Shown piece after piece: positions 6,480 to 14,898 of a DNA stretch of 30,020 nt. The DNA comes from an uncultured Collinsella sp. (GTDB lineage: Bacteria; Actinomycetota; Coriobacteriia; Coriobacteriales; Coriobacteriaceae), in NCBI GenBank assembly GCA_900754275.1, contig CAAECF010000079.1:1-30020 (forward strand), read 5' to 3'. The position numbers and the translations under genes are program-made. The number at the start of each line of letters is the position of its first letter. Position 1 is the first letter of the stretch. The notes beneath the pieces are model-generated. The model was not told the origin of the DNA. It did not search any database and was given only the letters and a program-made list of their open reading frames with translations.

Positions 6480-7310
6480 TTAGTACTGCCACATGTGGTT
6501 GACGGGGCCGGAGCCTTTGCCCATGTCAAAGCCAGCGGCGAGAGCGCCCGTTAGGTAGGCCTTGCCGGCGTTGACGGCATCGGCAAGATCCATGCCCTGG
6601 GCCAGCGCGCAGGCGATGGCGGACGAAAGCGTACAGCCAGTACCGTGCGTGTTGCCGGTCTCGATGCGCTTGTGGCGGAACCACGTGGTGAGCGGATCGC
6701 CCAGATGGTTGCCCTCGTCATCGAGCGGCGCGGGCTCTGCTAGCACATCGTTGGCCTCGTTGACAAAATGCCCGCCCTTAACGAGAGACGCGCAGCCAAA
6801 GCGACGGGTGAGAAGCATGGCGGCATTTTGCTGCGTGCGCTCGGAATCGACCTCATAATCGAGCAGCGCCATGGCCTCGGGAATGTTGGGCGTGATAACG
6901 GTCGCCAGCGGGAACAGGCGGCGGGTGAGTGCCTCAGCGGCATCCTCGGCAATGAGGCGAGCACCCGAGGTGGCGACCATGACGGGGTCGACGACGATAT
7001 TTTGTGCGTCCCAGGCGCTCAAGCGGTCGGCGATAACCTCGATAATCTCGGCAGAGGAAACCATGCCGATCTTGACGGCGCTGGGTCGAATATCGTCAAA
7101 AACGGCATTGATCTGCGCCGCGACAATATCCGGGGAGATGTTCTGCACGGCGGTAACGCCCAGTGTGTTTTGCGCTGTGATGGCTGTGATGGCCGTCTCG
7201 GCATACAGGCGGTGCGCCGTGATGGTCTTGATGTCGGCCTGAATGCCGGCACCGCCGCTGGAATCGGATCCCGCGATGGATAGAACGGCGGGTACCTTAC
7301 TGCGATCCAT
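6480..7310 (-). CDS. thiD: Hydroxymethylpyrimidine/phosphomethylpyrimidine kinase ThiD
   Basis: 276 residues, ribokinase fold. It shows SIAGSDSSGGAGIQADIKT (11-29, the HMP-binding N-terminus of ThiD), DPVMVATSGARL (108-119), TPN at 140-142 and HGTGC (222-226), which holds the anion hole and Cys typical of the pyridoxal-kinase-like subgroup. ThiD phosphorylates HMP and HMP-P to HMP-PP for thiamine synthesis. AAGGGAG precedes the ATG. It lies 182 nt downstream of thiC, with a TATAAT box in between, so it may be both read through from thiC and transcribed on its own. The gene is not fused to thiE and has no separate riboswitch. Confidence 0.94.
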   Translation of the reverse strand: MDRSKVPAVLSIAGSDSSGGAGIQADIKTITAHRLYAETAITAITAQNTLGVTAVQNISPDIVAAQINAVFDDIRPSAVKIGMVSSAEIIEVIADRLSAWDAQNIVVDPVMVATSGARLIAEDAAEALTRRLFPLATVITPNIPEAMALLDYEVDSERTQQNAAMLLTRRFGCASLVKGGHFVNEANDVLAEPAPLDDEGNHLGDPLTTWFRHKRIETGNTHGTGCTLSSAIACALAQGMDLADAVNAGKAYLTGALAAGFDMGKGSGPVNHMWQY

Positions 7311-7357
7311 GTTCGCTCCCTTGTCTGGTCGGATTCAAATGGGTCTTTTACCCCGCA

Positions 7358-7363
7358 TTATAA
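7358..7363 (-). promoter_or_regulatory. Candidate -10 box for thiD
   Basis: A perfect TATAAT on the minus strand (7363 down to 7358) lies 47 nt before the thiD start. No good -35 box is visible at 16-18 bp. Confidence 0.4.
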
Positions 7364-7492
7364 AGAGGCCCAGGCCGGCGATATGCCGAACCCGGGCGCG
7401 AGATGCAATTTTTACGCAAATGCAAGCAAATGTTCACAGGGTAACAATTGGCAGGTGCTACGGCGAGCCCATAGGCGATCGCGGCGATAAGG

Positions 7493-8827
7493 CTAGTCCT
7501 CCATGCCGAGATCGATCGTCGTACCCTCGAACACCTTGTTGACGGTGCGGACGGCGCACATCTTGCCACACATGGTGCAGGTGCCCTCGGTGGCGGCGGG
7601 GGATTCCTCGTAGCGCTTCTTACCAGTGACCGGGTCGAGAGCGCACTTCCACATGGCATCCCAGTCGAGTTTGCGGCGTGCCTGGCCCATCTTATCGTCC
7701 ATGTCGCGGGCGTGCGGCACCTTCTTGGCGATGTCGGCGGCGTGTGCGGCGATCTTGGTGGCCATGAGACCATCGAGCACGTCCTGGGCGTTGGGCAGGC
7801 ACAGGTGCTCGGCCGGCGTCACGTAGCACAGGAAGTCGGCACCGGAGCTGGCGGAGATGGCGCCGCCGATGGCGGCGGTGATGTGGTCGTAGCCCACGCC
7901 GATATCGGTCACCAGCGGCCCGAGCACATAGAACGGGGCGTTGTGGCACAGGCGCTTCTGCAGTTTCATGTTGGCGGCGATCTCGTCGAGCGCCATGTGA
8001 CCCGGGCCTTCGACCATAACCTGGACGCCGGCGGCCCAAGCGCGCTTGCACAGCTTGCCCAGCTCGATCATCTCGGCGGTCTCGGTTGCGTCGTTGGAGT
8101 CGTAGAGGCAGCCCGGGCGGCAGGAGTCGCCGAGCGAGATCGTCACGTCGTATTCGTGACAGATCTCGAGCACCTCGTCGTAGAACTCGTAGAAGGGGTT
8201 CTCGTTACCGGTGACTTCCATCCAGCCAAACAGCAGCGAGCCGCCGCGACTGACGATGTTCATGAGGCGGCCGGTCTCCTTAAAGGTTTTGATGACCGAC
8301 TTGTTGATGCCGCAGTGGATGGTCATAAAGTCCACGCCGTCCTCGGCATGAGCGCGCACGACCTCGAGCAGATCGTCCTTGGTGAGCTTGACCAGCGGCT
8401 TTTCCATGTAGCCGATGGCGTCATACATGGGGACGGTGCCCACCATAAGCGGCGTCTCGTCGATGAGCTGCTGGCGGAACTGGCGCGTCTTGCCCGAGTT
8501 GGAGAGGTCCATGATGGCGTCGGCGCCAAAGTCCTCGGCGATCTTGACCTTCTTCCACTCCTCGGCGGCATCGGCCTTGTCGCCCGAGATGCCCAGGTTG
8601 ACGTTGACCTTGGTGGACAGGCCCTCGCCGACACCAAAGGCGCGCATGCCCTTTTTGATATGCACGATGTTGGCGGGAATGGCGATGCGGCCGTCTGCCA
8701 CGCGCTCGCGGATGTACTCGGGGTCGCGATGCTCGCGCTCGGCAACCTCCTTCATCTGCGGCGTGATCTGCCCGGCGCGGGCGAAGTCGATTTGCGTGAC
8801 GAGCTTGGGCTCGGTCTGTGTGCTCAT
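7493..8827 (-). CDS. thiC: Phosphomethylpyrimidine synthase ThiC (short form)
   Basis: 444 residues of the radical-SAM-like ThiC family, converting aminoimidazole ribotide to HMP-P. Seen are MDLSNSGKTRQFRQQL, GTVPMYDAI, the long conserved SLGDSCRPGCLYDSND and VMVEGPGHMALDEI stretches, and the C-terminal iron-sulfur motif CTMCGKMC. The motif spacing is CX2CX3C, not the CX2CX4C of the long proteobacterial form; I believe this goes with the short ThiC type, which also lacks the N-terminal extension. The start at 8827 is chosen because GAAGGGAG lies 8 nt upstream; an in-frame ATG at 8851 falls inside the riboswitch. thiD follows downstream. Confidence 0.95.
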   Translation of the reverse strand: MSTQTEPKLVTQIDFARAGQITPQMKEVAEREHRDPEYIRERVADGRIAIPANIVHIKKGMRAFGVGEGLSTKVNVNLGISGDKADAAEEWKKVKIAEDFGADAIMDLSNSGKTRQFRQQLIDETPLMVGTVPMYDAIGYMEKPLVKLTKDDLLEVVRAHAEDGVDFMTIHCGINKSVIKTFKETGRLMNIVSRGGSLLFGWMEVTGNENPFYEFYDEVLEICHEYDVTISLGDSCRPGCLYDSNDATETAEMIELGKLCKRAWAAGVQVMVEGPGHMALDEIAANMKLQKRLCHNAPFYVLGPLVTDIGVGYDHITAAIGGAISASSGADFLCYVTPAEHLCLPNAQDVLDGLMATKIAAHAADIAKKVPHARDMDDKMGQARRKLDWDAMWKCALDPVTGKKRYEESPAATEGTCTMCGKMCAVRTVNKVFEGTTIDLGMED

Positions 8828-8835
8828 TGGCACGG

Positions 8836-8930
8836 CTCCCTTCGTTGGCATTACCCATATCAGGTTTGCGGGTCAGGGCGGGCGCGCCCAGTCTCAGCCT
8901 GCCGTCTTGTCCTGCAAGCCCCCCGTTTAT
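8836..8930 (-). promoter_or_regulatory. TPP riboswitch (THI element) of thiC
   Basis: On the minus strand the leader contains CTGAGA (8897-8892) and, nearer thiC, ACCTGATATGGGTAATGCCA then ACGAAGGGA, which match the conserved THI-box halves. A GGGGGGCTTGC arm opens the element. The closing GAAGGGA is also the thiC ribosome binding site, so TPP binding should occlude translation initiation directly. Confidence 0.93.
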
Positions 8931-8942
8931 GTAATGGGCTCA

Positions 8943-8948
8943 AGTATA
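8943..8948 (-). promoter_or_regulatory. Candidate -10 box for thiC
   Basis: TATACT on the minus strand (8948 down to 8943) would start transcription near 8936, a few bases ahead of the TPP riboswitch. The -35 region is weak. Confidence 0.45.
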
Positions 8949-8998
8949 GCTCGAATGGGTACGATTGGCCTAACGAGCGTGCCTGTGAGGAGGCGAAC

Positions 8999-9514
8999 AT
9001 GGAAGACAAGCATCTATATCGAGAGACGCAATGGGATGTATCGGCCGAGGAAAGCCGTGCGCACCATGGCCTTGTCGCGATTGGTTTTGCGGTGCTTGCC
9101 GTGTTGGTGATTGCCTTTTGTATTTGGACGTTCGGCGGTCGTGGCGGCGTCACCTGGGGGTTTGAAGCCGACGATGCCCTGCCGATCATGATAGTGAAGG
9201 TTGCGGGCGGCAATACCGTTGCCGCGCCGGGCGACTATTGGTATCCGCGCGACGAGTTTGTGCAGCTGCAGTTGAGCGGCGGGTCTATTCCGGGCGAAGA
9301 AATCGAACGCGTGACGTTTGATGAGGCACTCAAAACACTCATGGTGAAGCTCAAAGATCAGGGCGATGTGCCCACGACCATGGATATCGCTCTGACGGAG
9401 TGGCGTCTGGAACCTCCGTCGGGCGTTACGGTATCCGACGTAGAGCACGTTAAGATTACCTACCAAAATGGCTCGACGAGCGAGATTGCAAAGGCCGATG
9501 GCTTGGCGGAGTAA
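8999..9514 (+). CDS. Single-pass membrane protein of unknown function
   Basis: 171 residues. A charged N-terminus is followed by one hydrophobic helix (about residues 24-45, GLVAIGFAVLAVLVIAFCIW) and a roughly 125-residue soluble domain with beta-like character (VQLQLSGGSIPGEEIERVTFDEALKTLMVKL, VEHVKITYQNGS). GAGGAGG precedes the ATG at 8999. It is divergent from thiC and converges on yaaA with only 23 nt between stop codons. I do not recognise the family. A much longer open frame upstream runs antisense to thiC and is a shadow. Confidence 0.75.
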   Translation: MEDKHLYRETQWDVSAEESRAHHGLVAIGFAVLAVLVIAFCIWTFGGRGGVTWGFEADDALPIMIVKVAGGNTVAAPGDYWYPRDEFVQLQLSGGSIPGEEIERVTFDEALKTLMVKLKDQGDVPTTMDIALTEWRLEPPSGVTVSDVEHVKITYQNGSTSEIAKADGLAE

Positions 9515-9537
9515 CGGGGTGTTTGGAAACGGCGGGC

Positions 9538-10347
9538 CTATAGTGCCTGCGCGTTCATGAAAACCAGGGTGTTTTTGTCTGAAAGCTCGGGGACGTGGCG
9601 ATAGCCGATGTTGAATGCGGTAAGTTCGCTTGCATCCTCGAGCTTGTTTTCTGCCATCCACCGCACCATGGAGCCGCGCGCCTTTTTGCTGGCGGTCGAC
9701 CGTTGGATGGGCTTCCCGTTGCGGATACCCTCGCCAAAGAGGCACGTGACGGCTGTGGCGTCGCCCGCGAGGTGGGGCAGAACGGCTTTGGCATACTCTA
9801 CGCTGGCGAGGTTGACGATCGTGGTGTTTGAACCTGCCGGGGCGATAGCCCGCGCGAGCTTATCGCTCCAAAATGCGTAGAGGTCTCGGGCACCGTCGAC
9901 GACAAGCTTCGCGCCCATCTCCAGCCGATACGGTTCGACGGCATGAAAGGGACGAACGCACCCGTAGAGGCCGGAGAGGATCCACAGATGGTCTTGCAGC
10001 CATGCGAGCTGCGCTGAATCCATCACCTCGGATGCCATGCTCTGGTATTGAATGCCGCGATAGGACATGACGGCAGGGGAGAGGTGGCGAGCGAGTGCGG
10101 GATTGTCGAGATCGCCGCTTTTCAGGATGGGCCCGAACTCATGCAGGGTGTTGAGGCAAGGCCCCAGCAGTTTGTCACTCACGTTCCACAGCGCCTGCAG
10201 GCCGCCGCTGCCTTCATTCCGCTCGATATCTAGCAGTGCGCGGTGGAGGCGAGCCGTCTCGCGCACAAAGGGTGGGATGCCCAGGACTTCAAAAGCATCT
10301 TGGGCCGCGCGCATCTGCTTGGCGGGCGAAATGATGACCTGCAGCAT
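9538..10347 (-). CDS. yaaA: Peroxide stress protein YaaA family (UPF0246)
   Basis: 269 residues, close to the family's usual 255-260. It begins MLQVIISPAKQM (the LISPAK N-terminus) and carries LSGLYGCVRPFHAVEPYRLEMGAKL (the SGLYG-LRP-D-I-PYRLEM region) and KKARGSMVRWM near the C-terminus (the ARG-MVR motif). E. coli YaaA lowers free iron and protects DNA under hydrogen peroxide stress. The start is the ATG at 10347 after AGAGGAGAG; the upstream open frame overlaps the aminopeptidase terminator. It lies downstream of the M18 aminopeptidase, probably as a separate transcript. Confidence 0.9.
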   Translation of the reverse strand: MLQVIISPAKQMRAAQDAFEVLGIPPFVRETARLHRALLDIERNEGSGGLQALWNVSDKLLGPCLNTLHEFGPILKSGDLDNPALARHLSPAVMSYRGIQYQSMASEVMDSAQLAWLQDHLWILSGLYGCVRPFHAVEPYRLEMGAKLVVDGARDLYAFWSDKLARAIAPAGSNTTIVNLASVEYAKAVLPHLAGDATAVTCLFGEGIRNGKPIQRSTASKKARGSMVRWMAENKLEDASELTAFNIGYRHVPELSDKNTLVFMNAQAL

Positions 10348-10360
10348 GAACTCTCCTCTG

Positions 10361-10435
10361 CCAAAAAAGAAATTGCGGTGGAATACGGTCTGTTTTGGCC
10401 GTTTATGGGCCAGTTTAGTCCGTATTTCACCGCAA
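10361..10435 (-). terminator. Long hairpin terminator of the aminopeptidase gene
   Basis: On the minus strand, two 16-nt arms (10435-10420 and 10388-10373, TTGCGGTGAAATACGG type) pair with one mismatch. Inside the 31-nt loop, TGGCC (10396-10400) pairs with GGCCA (10408-10412). A T-rich tract (TTTCTTTTTT) follows on the minus strand. It begins 15 nt past the aminopeptidase stop codon and ends just before the yaaA ribosome binding site. Confidence 0.7.
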
Positions 10436-10450
10436 CTGATGAAGGGTTGG

Positions 10451-11848
10451 TTAGGCTCGCTCGATGAAGGCCTTGTAGCCGCGATAGGCCTCGTAGATGT
10501 CGGCCTTGTTGGCGACCTCCCACAGGGCGTGCATGGACAGGACGGCAACGCCGGAATCGATGACGTTCATGCCGTACTTGGCCATGATGTAGGCGATGGT
10601 GCCGCCGCCGCCCGCGTTGACGCGGCCGAGCTCGCAGGTCTGGAAGTCCACTCCTGCCTTGTCCATGATGTCGCGAATGAGGGCCACATACTCGGCGTCG
10701 GCGTCGTTAGAGCCGCCCTTGCCGCGGCTGCCCGTGTACTTGTTAAAGCACAGGCCGCGACCCATAAAGGCGGCGTTTTTGGTCTCGAACTTGCCGGCAT
10801 AGCCCGGGTCGAAGCCGGCGGACACGTCGGAGGAGAGCATGCGGCTGTGGGCGAGCGCGCGGCGCAGAGCCAGCGGGCTGTCCTCGCCGGCGAGCGTCAT
10901 GATCTCGGCGACGGTGTTCTCGAAGAAGCGGCTCGTCATGCCGGTGGCGCCCACGGAGCCGATCTCCTCCTTGTCGACGATGAGTGTGATGCTCGTGCGC
11001 TCCACGTTGGCGACGTTGATCTGGGCGAGCATGGACGGATAGGCACAGACACGGTCGTCGTGGCCATAGCCCAGAATCATGGAGCGGTCGAGGCCCATGT
11101 CGCGGGCCGGGCCGGCGGGCACGACCTCGATCTCGGCGGAGAGGAAGTCCTCCTCCTCGACGTCGTACTGCTCCTTGAGGATGTCCAGGAACATCTGCTT
11201 GACGGGCTCCTTGGGGGCGTCCTTGTCGTCCTCGTCAAACTTGACGGGACGGCCGCCCACGATCACGTCGAGGATCTCGGCGTCGACGGCGTCCTTGGCG
11301 GGCTTGGCCATCTGATCGCTCGAGAGGTGGATCAGCAGGTCGGAGATGGTAAAGACCGGGTCGTCGGCCTTGTCGCCGATATTGATGTCGACGGTGGTGC
11401 CGTCCTTTTTGCAGATGACGCCCACGAGTGCGAGCGGGGAGGCCACCCAGTGGTAGCTCTTGACGCCGCCGTAGTAGTGCGTGTCGAGGTAGGCCATGTC
11501 GCCGGCCTCGAAGGCGGGGTTCTGCTTAAGGTCTAGGCGCGGCGAGTCCACGTGGGCGCCCAGGATGTTAAAGCCCTGCTCGAGCGGGGCGTTGCCCAGG
11601 TTGACGAGCATGAGGTCCTTGCCGTGATTGGCGGCGTACACCTTGTCGCCTGCCTTGAGCTCGCGGCCTTCGGCGATCACGGTCTCCAGGTCGACGTATC
11701 CCGCCTCCTCGGCCATCTTGATGCCGGTCTTGACGCACAGGCGCTCGGTCTTGTTCTCGCTCAAAAACTGCTTATAGCCGCGGCAAAGCTCCTCGAGCTC
11801 CTCGACTTGCTGTGGCGTGTACTTTTTCCATGCGCAGGGACGCTCCAT
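10451..11848 (-). CDS. M18 family zinc aminopeptidase
   Basis: 465 residues, the usual M18 size. Metal ligands and catalytic residues are in place: GAHVDSPR at 97-104 (His99, catalytic Asp101), GHDDR at 262-266 (bridging Asp264), DKEEIGS at 292-298 (catalytic Glu294 and ligand Glu295) and the last His in SMHALWE (His440). The family removes N-terminal acidic or neutral residues from peptides, as dodecameric cytosolic enzymes. The start is the ATG at 11848 after AAAGGAG; the longer frame upstream runs into the divergent polA promoter region and is rejected. Confidence 0.95.
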   Translation of the reverse strand: MERPCAWKKYTPQQVEELEELCRGYKQFLSENKTERLCVKTGIKMAEEAGYVDLETVIAEGRELKAGDKVYAANHGKDLMLVNLGNAPLEQGFNILGAHVDSPRLDLKQNPAFEAGDMAYLDTHYYGGVKSYHWVASPLALVGVICKKDGTTVDINIGDKADDPVFTISDLLIHLSSDQMAKPAKDAVDAEILDVIVGGRPVKFDEDDKDAPKEPVKQMFLDILKEQYDVEEEDFLSAEIEVVPAGPARDMGLDRSMILGYGHDDRVCAYPSMLAQINVANVERTSITLIVDKEEIGSVGATGMTSRFFENTVAEIMTLAGEDSPLALRRALAHSRMLSSDVSAGFDPGYAGKFETKNAAFMGRGLCFNKYTGSRGKGGSNDADAEYVALIRDIMDKAGVDFQTCELGRVNAGGGGTIAYIMAKYGMNVIDSGVAVLSMHALWEVANKADIYEAYRGYKAFIERA

Positions 11849-12014
11849 GACGCAGGCTCCTTTCGGATCGATCGTGCTGGTTGATGTACCGTGAGCCATC
11901 GTATCACGCGCGGGCTCACGGTGGCGGGGGAGCTTGATGTGAGGTGGCCGCGGGGCGGGGAGCGTGTAAACTGGAGTGAGCAAACCGTGCCCAGCCCAAA
12001 GCGAGGTATTTAAT

Positions 12015-14762
12015 ATGTCTGACAAGCGCCGCACTTTTGCCGTTATCGACGGCAACTCGCTCATGCACCGCGCCTTTCACGCCGTGCCGCCGACCATGAA
12101 CGCGCCGGACGGTCGCCCCACCAACGCGATCTTTGGCTTTCTGAACATGTTTCTTAAGATGATTGATGCCTTTAACCCCGACGGTGTGGTCGTGGCGTTT
12201 GACAAGGGTAAGCCGCGCGTGCGCATGGAGATGCTGCCGCAGTATAAGGCGCAACGCCCGCCCATGGACCCCGATCTGCATGCGCAGTTCCCTATGATTA
12301 AGGAGCTGCTCACCGCGCTCAACGTGCCGATTCTGCAGTCCGAGGGCTGGGAAGGCGACGATATCCTGGGAACCATGGCGCGCCTGGGCGAGCAGGCCGG
12401 CTGCGACATGCTACTGGTGACCGGCGACCGCGACATGTATCAACTCGTGACCGAGCACGTCAACGTGGTCTCGACCCGCAAGGGCCTGTCTGACGTGGCG
12501 ATCATGACGCCCGAGAGCGTGGACGACCTGTATCACGGCATTACGCCGGCGCTCGTGCCCGATTTTTACGGTCTAAAGGGCGATACGTCCGACAACATCC
12601 CCGGTGTACCGGGCATCGGTCCCAAAAAGGCGAGTGCGCTCATTGCGAAGTACGGTAGCCTGGACGAAGTCATCGCGCATGCCGACGAGGTCAAGGGCAA
12701 GATGGGCGAGAACCTGCGTGCACACATCGATGACGCACTACTGAGCCGCAAGGTTGCGACAATTCGCACCGATGCGCCCGTCGAGCTCGACTTTGAGGCG
12801 ACGTCCTTCCCGGCGTTTTCTGCCGATGAGGTTTCCGCGGCGCTGGGTACGCTTGGTATCACCGCCATGCAGAACCGTTTCTTGGCGCTGATCGGCGGCG
12901 AGGGCGGGGCTGCTGCCTCCAGTGTGTTTGAGATACCTGCTATGGTTCGCGCAGCCGCCGGCGATGCCGACGCGCTTGGTGCCGTTGCGGCTGAGGTCTC
13001 CCGCGCGATTGATGCCGGCGAGTGGGTCGCCGCCGTGGTGGACGACGACAAGGAAGAGGGCGCGCTCTTTGGGCTGACGCGCACGCTGTGGTTGGCGACG
13101 TCCAAGGGCCTGTTCGCGCTCGAGGAGGGCGACAGCTGTGCGGCGGCTGAGGTTGAGGGCTTCAACTTCGCTCACGGTGTGATCGCCGGCGTGCTTGCGC
13201 GCCTGTTTATGGAGGGCCGCGTGGCGAGCCCGGATACGAAAGCGCTGCTGCACGAGCTTTCGCCCATCGATTCTTCTGAGCCCGAGCTCATGGATCCGCT
13301 CGCTGCCGATTCCACGTGCATCTTCGACACCGTGGTCGCCGCTTACCTGTTGGATTCCGACCGCTCCGAGTTTGACGAGGCATATCTGGCCGATACGTAT
13401 CTGCAGATGGCGCTGCCTGCGGCGCGCGGCGCAGAGGGTGCTGGTGAGGACGCTCCGGCGCCTGCCGCCCGTACTGCGGCTCTGACGCTGGCGCTCGTGG
13501 CGCCGTTGCGCGAGTGCATGGCCCGTGAGAATGCCGCCAACGTGTTCGATGGCATCGAGATGCCGCTCGTTCCGGTACTTGCCAAGATGGAGCGCGCGGG
13601 CATGCTCGTGGACCCCGACCGTCTGCACAGTCTGTCCGAGGGTCTGGCGACCCAGATTACCGAGGTTGAGCGCAGTATTCGCGACCTGGCGGGTGACGAG
13701 ACCTTTAATATTGGCAGTCCTATGCAGCTGTCGCATGTGCTCTTTGATGTGATGGGGCTTCCGACCAAGGGCCTCAAGAAGACTAAGCGCGGCTATTATT
13801 CGACCAACGCCAAGGTACTGAGCGACCTTGCGCGTGACCACGAGATTGTTCGTTTGATCTTAGACTGGCGTGAGAAGTCTAAGATCAAGTCCACCTATCT
13901 GGACACGCTGGGCCCGCTACGCCGAGGCGACGGCCGCGTACACACTACGTACAACCAGACCATCACGGCAACGGGGCGTCTGTCCTCGAGCGACCCGAAC
14001 CTGCAGAACATCCCGACGCGCTCTGAGCTGGGCCGTACCGTCAAGACGGCGTTTTCGGCAGGCGAGGGAAGCGTCTTTTTGGCGGTGGACTACTCGCAGA
14101 TCGAGCTGCGTCTGCTGGCACATCTCTCAGGTGACGAGCACTTGGTGCGCGCCTTTAACGAGGGCGAGGACTTCCATGCCGAGACGGCGGCGCGCGTGTT
14201 CGGTGTGCCGGTGTCCGAGGTAACGCCCGACCTGCGCAGTCGCGCCAAGGCCGTGAACTTTGGCATCGTGTACGGTCAGCAGGCCTACGGTCTGTCGCAG
14301 TCGCTGCATATCTCGATGGCCGAGGCGCGCGACATGATCGACCGCTACTACGAGGCCTACCCGGGCGTGCGTACGTTCCTCGACAACGTGGTGGCGCGCG
14401 CCAAGCAGACGGGCTACGCCGAGACCATGTACGGCCGCCGTCGTCATATTCCGGAGCTCAAGGCCAAAAATCCGCAACTCCGCGGCTTCGGCGAGCGCAC
14501 GGCCATGAACCACCCCATGCAGGGAACCGCCGCCGACATCATCAAGATCGCGATGGCCCGCGTAAGCCGTCGCCTGGAAGAAGAAGGCTTTGCCGCCCAC
14601 ATGATCCTGCAGGTACACGACGAACTGGACTTTGAGTGCCCCGTCGATGAAGTCGAGCGCCTAACCACCATGGTCCGCGACGTCATGGAGCACGTAGTAG
14701 ACCTCCGCGTCCCCCTAATCGCCGAAGCCAGCACCGGCATAACCTGGGCCGACGCCAAATAG
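12015..14762 (+). CDS. polA: DNA polymerase I
   Basis: 915 residues in the usual three parts. Residues 1-290 form the 5'-3' exonuclease (VIDGNSLMHRAFHA, WEGDDILGT, GVPGIGPKKA). Residues about 300-540 form a 3'-5' exonuclease-like domain that has lost the DxE motif (EWVAAVVDDDKEEG), so it probably does not proofread. The polymerase domain has motif A VDYSQIELR (691-699), motif B RAKAVNFGIVYG and motif C VHDE (867-870). The start is the ATG at 12015 with GAGG 9 nt before it; an in-frame ATG at 11976 lacks a site. The last 65 or so codons change style to GAA, GTA, CTA and ATA. It acts in Okazaki fragment processing and repair. Confidence 0.96.
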   Translation: MSDKRRTFAVIDGNSLMHRAFHAVPPTMNAPDGRPTNAIFGFLNMFLKMIDAFNPDGVVVAFDKGKPRVRMEMLPQYKAQRPPMDPDLHAQFPMIKELLTALNVPILQSEGWEGDDILGTMARLGEQAGCDMLLVTGDRDMYQLVTEHVNVVSTRKGLSDVAIMTPESVDDLYHGITPALVPDFYGLKGDTSDNIPGVPGIGPKKASALIAKYGSLDEVIAHADEVKGKMGENLRAHIDDALLSRKVATIRTDAPVELDFEATSFPAFSADEVSAALGTLGITAMQNRFLALIGGEGGAAASSVFEIPAMVRAAAGDADALGAVAAEVSRAIDAGEWVAAVVDDDKEEGALFGLTRTLWLATSKGLFALEEGDSCAAAEVEGFNFAHGVIAGVLARLFMEGRVASPDTKALLHELSPIDSSEPELMDPLAADSTCIFDTVVAAYLLDSDRSEFDEAYLADTYLQMALPAARGAEGAGEDAPAPAARTAALTLALVAPLRECMARENAANVFDGIEMPLVPVLAKMERAGMLVDPDRLHSLSEGLATQITEVERSIRDLAGDETFNIGSPMQLSHVLFDVMGLPTKGLKKTKRGYYSTNAKVLSDLARDHEIVRLILDWREKSKIKSTYLDTLGPLRRGDGRVHTTYNQTITATGRLSSSDPNLQNIPTRSELGRTVKTAFSAGEGSVFLAVDYSQIELRLLAHLSGDEHLVRAFNEGEDFHAETAARVFGVPVSEVTPDLRSRAKAVNFGIVYGQQAYGLSQSLHISMAEARDMIDRYYEAYPGVRTFLDNVVARAKQTGYAETMYGRRRHIPELKAKNPQLRGFGERTAMNHPMQGTAADIIKIAMARVSRRLEEEGFAAHMILQVHDELDFECPVDEVERLTTMVRDVMEHVVDLRVPLIAEASTGITWADAK

Positions 14763-14793
14763 GGAAGTGCCCACAACCCCAAAGTAACCAAAA

Positions 14794-14830
14794 CAGAGGG
14801 GAGCCCCTTCCAAAAAGGGGCTCCCCTCTG
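14794..14830 (+). terminator. 16-bp hairpin, probable polA terminator
   Basis: CAGAGGGGAGCCCCTT (14794-14809) pairs perfectly with AAGGGGCTCCCCTCTG (14815-14830) around a 5-nt loop, 31 nt past the polA stop codon. The following bases (TTCAAATAAA) are only weakly T-rich. Confidence 0.65.
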
Positions 14831-14898
14831 TTCAAATAAATTCAGCCAAGTATCTAGACACTCAAGAGGCCATCTTGGCGGCAAGCAAAGTCAACATG

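Noticed and set aside
7712..8998. Very long plus-strand open frame (600 codons when joined to the gene at 8999)
   Set aside because: It is antisense to thiC, which has unmistakable motifs and a riboswitch. Only the part from the ATG at 8999, with GAGGAGG, is supported.
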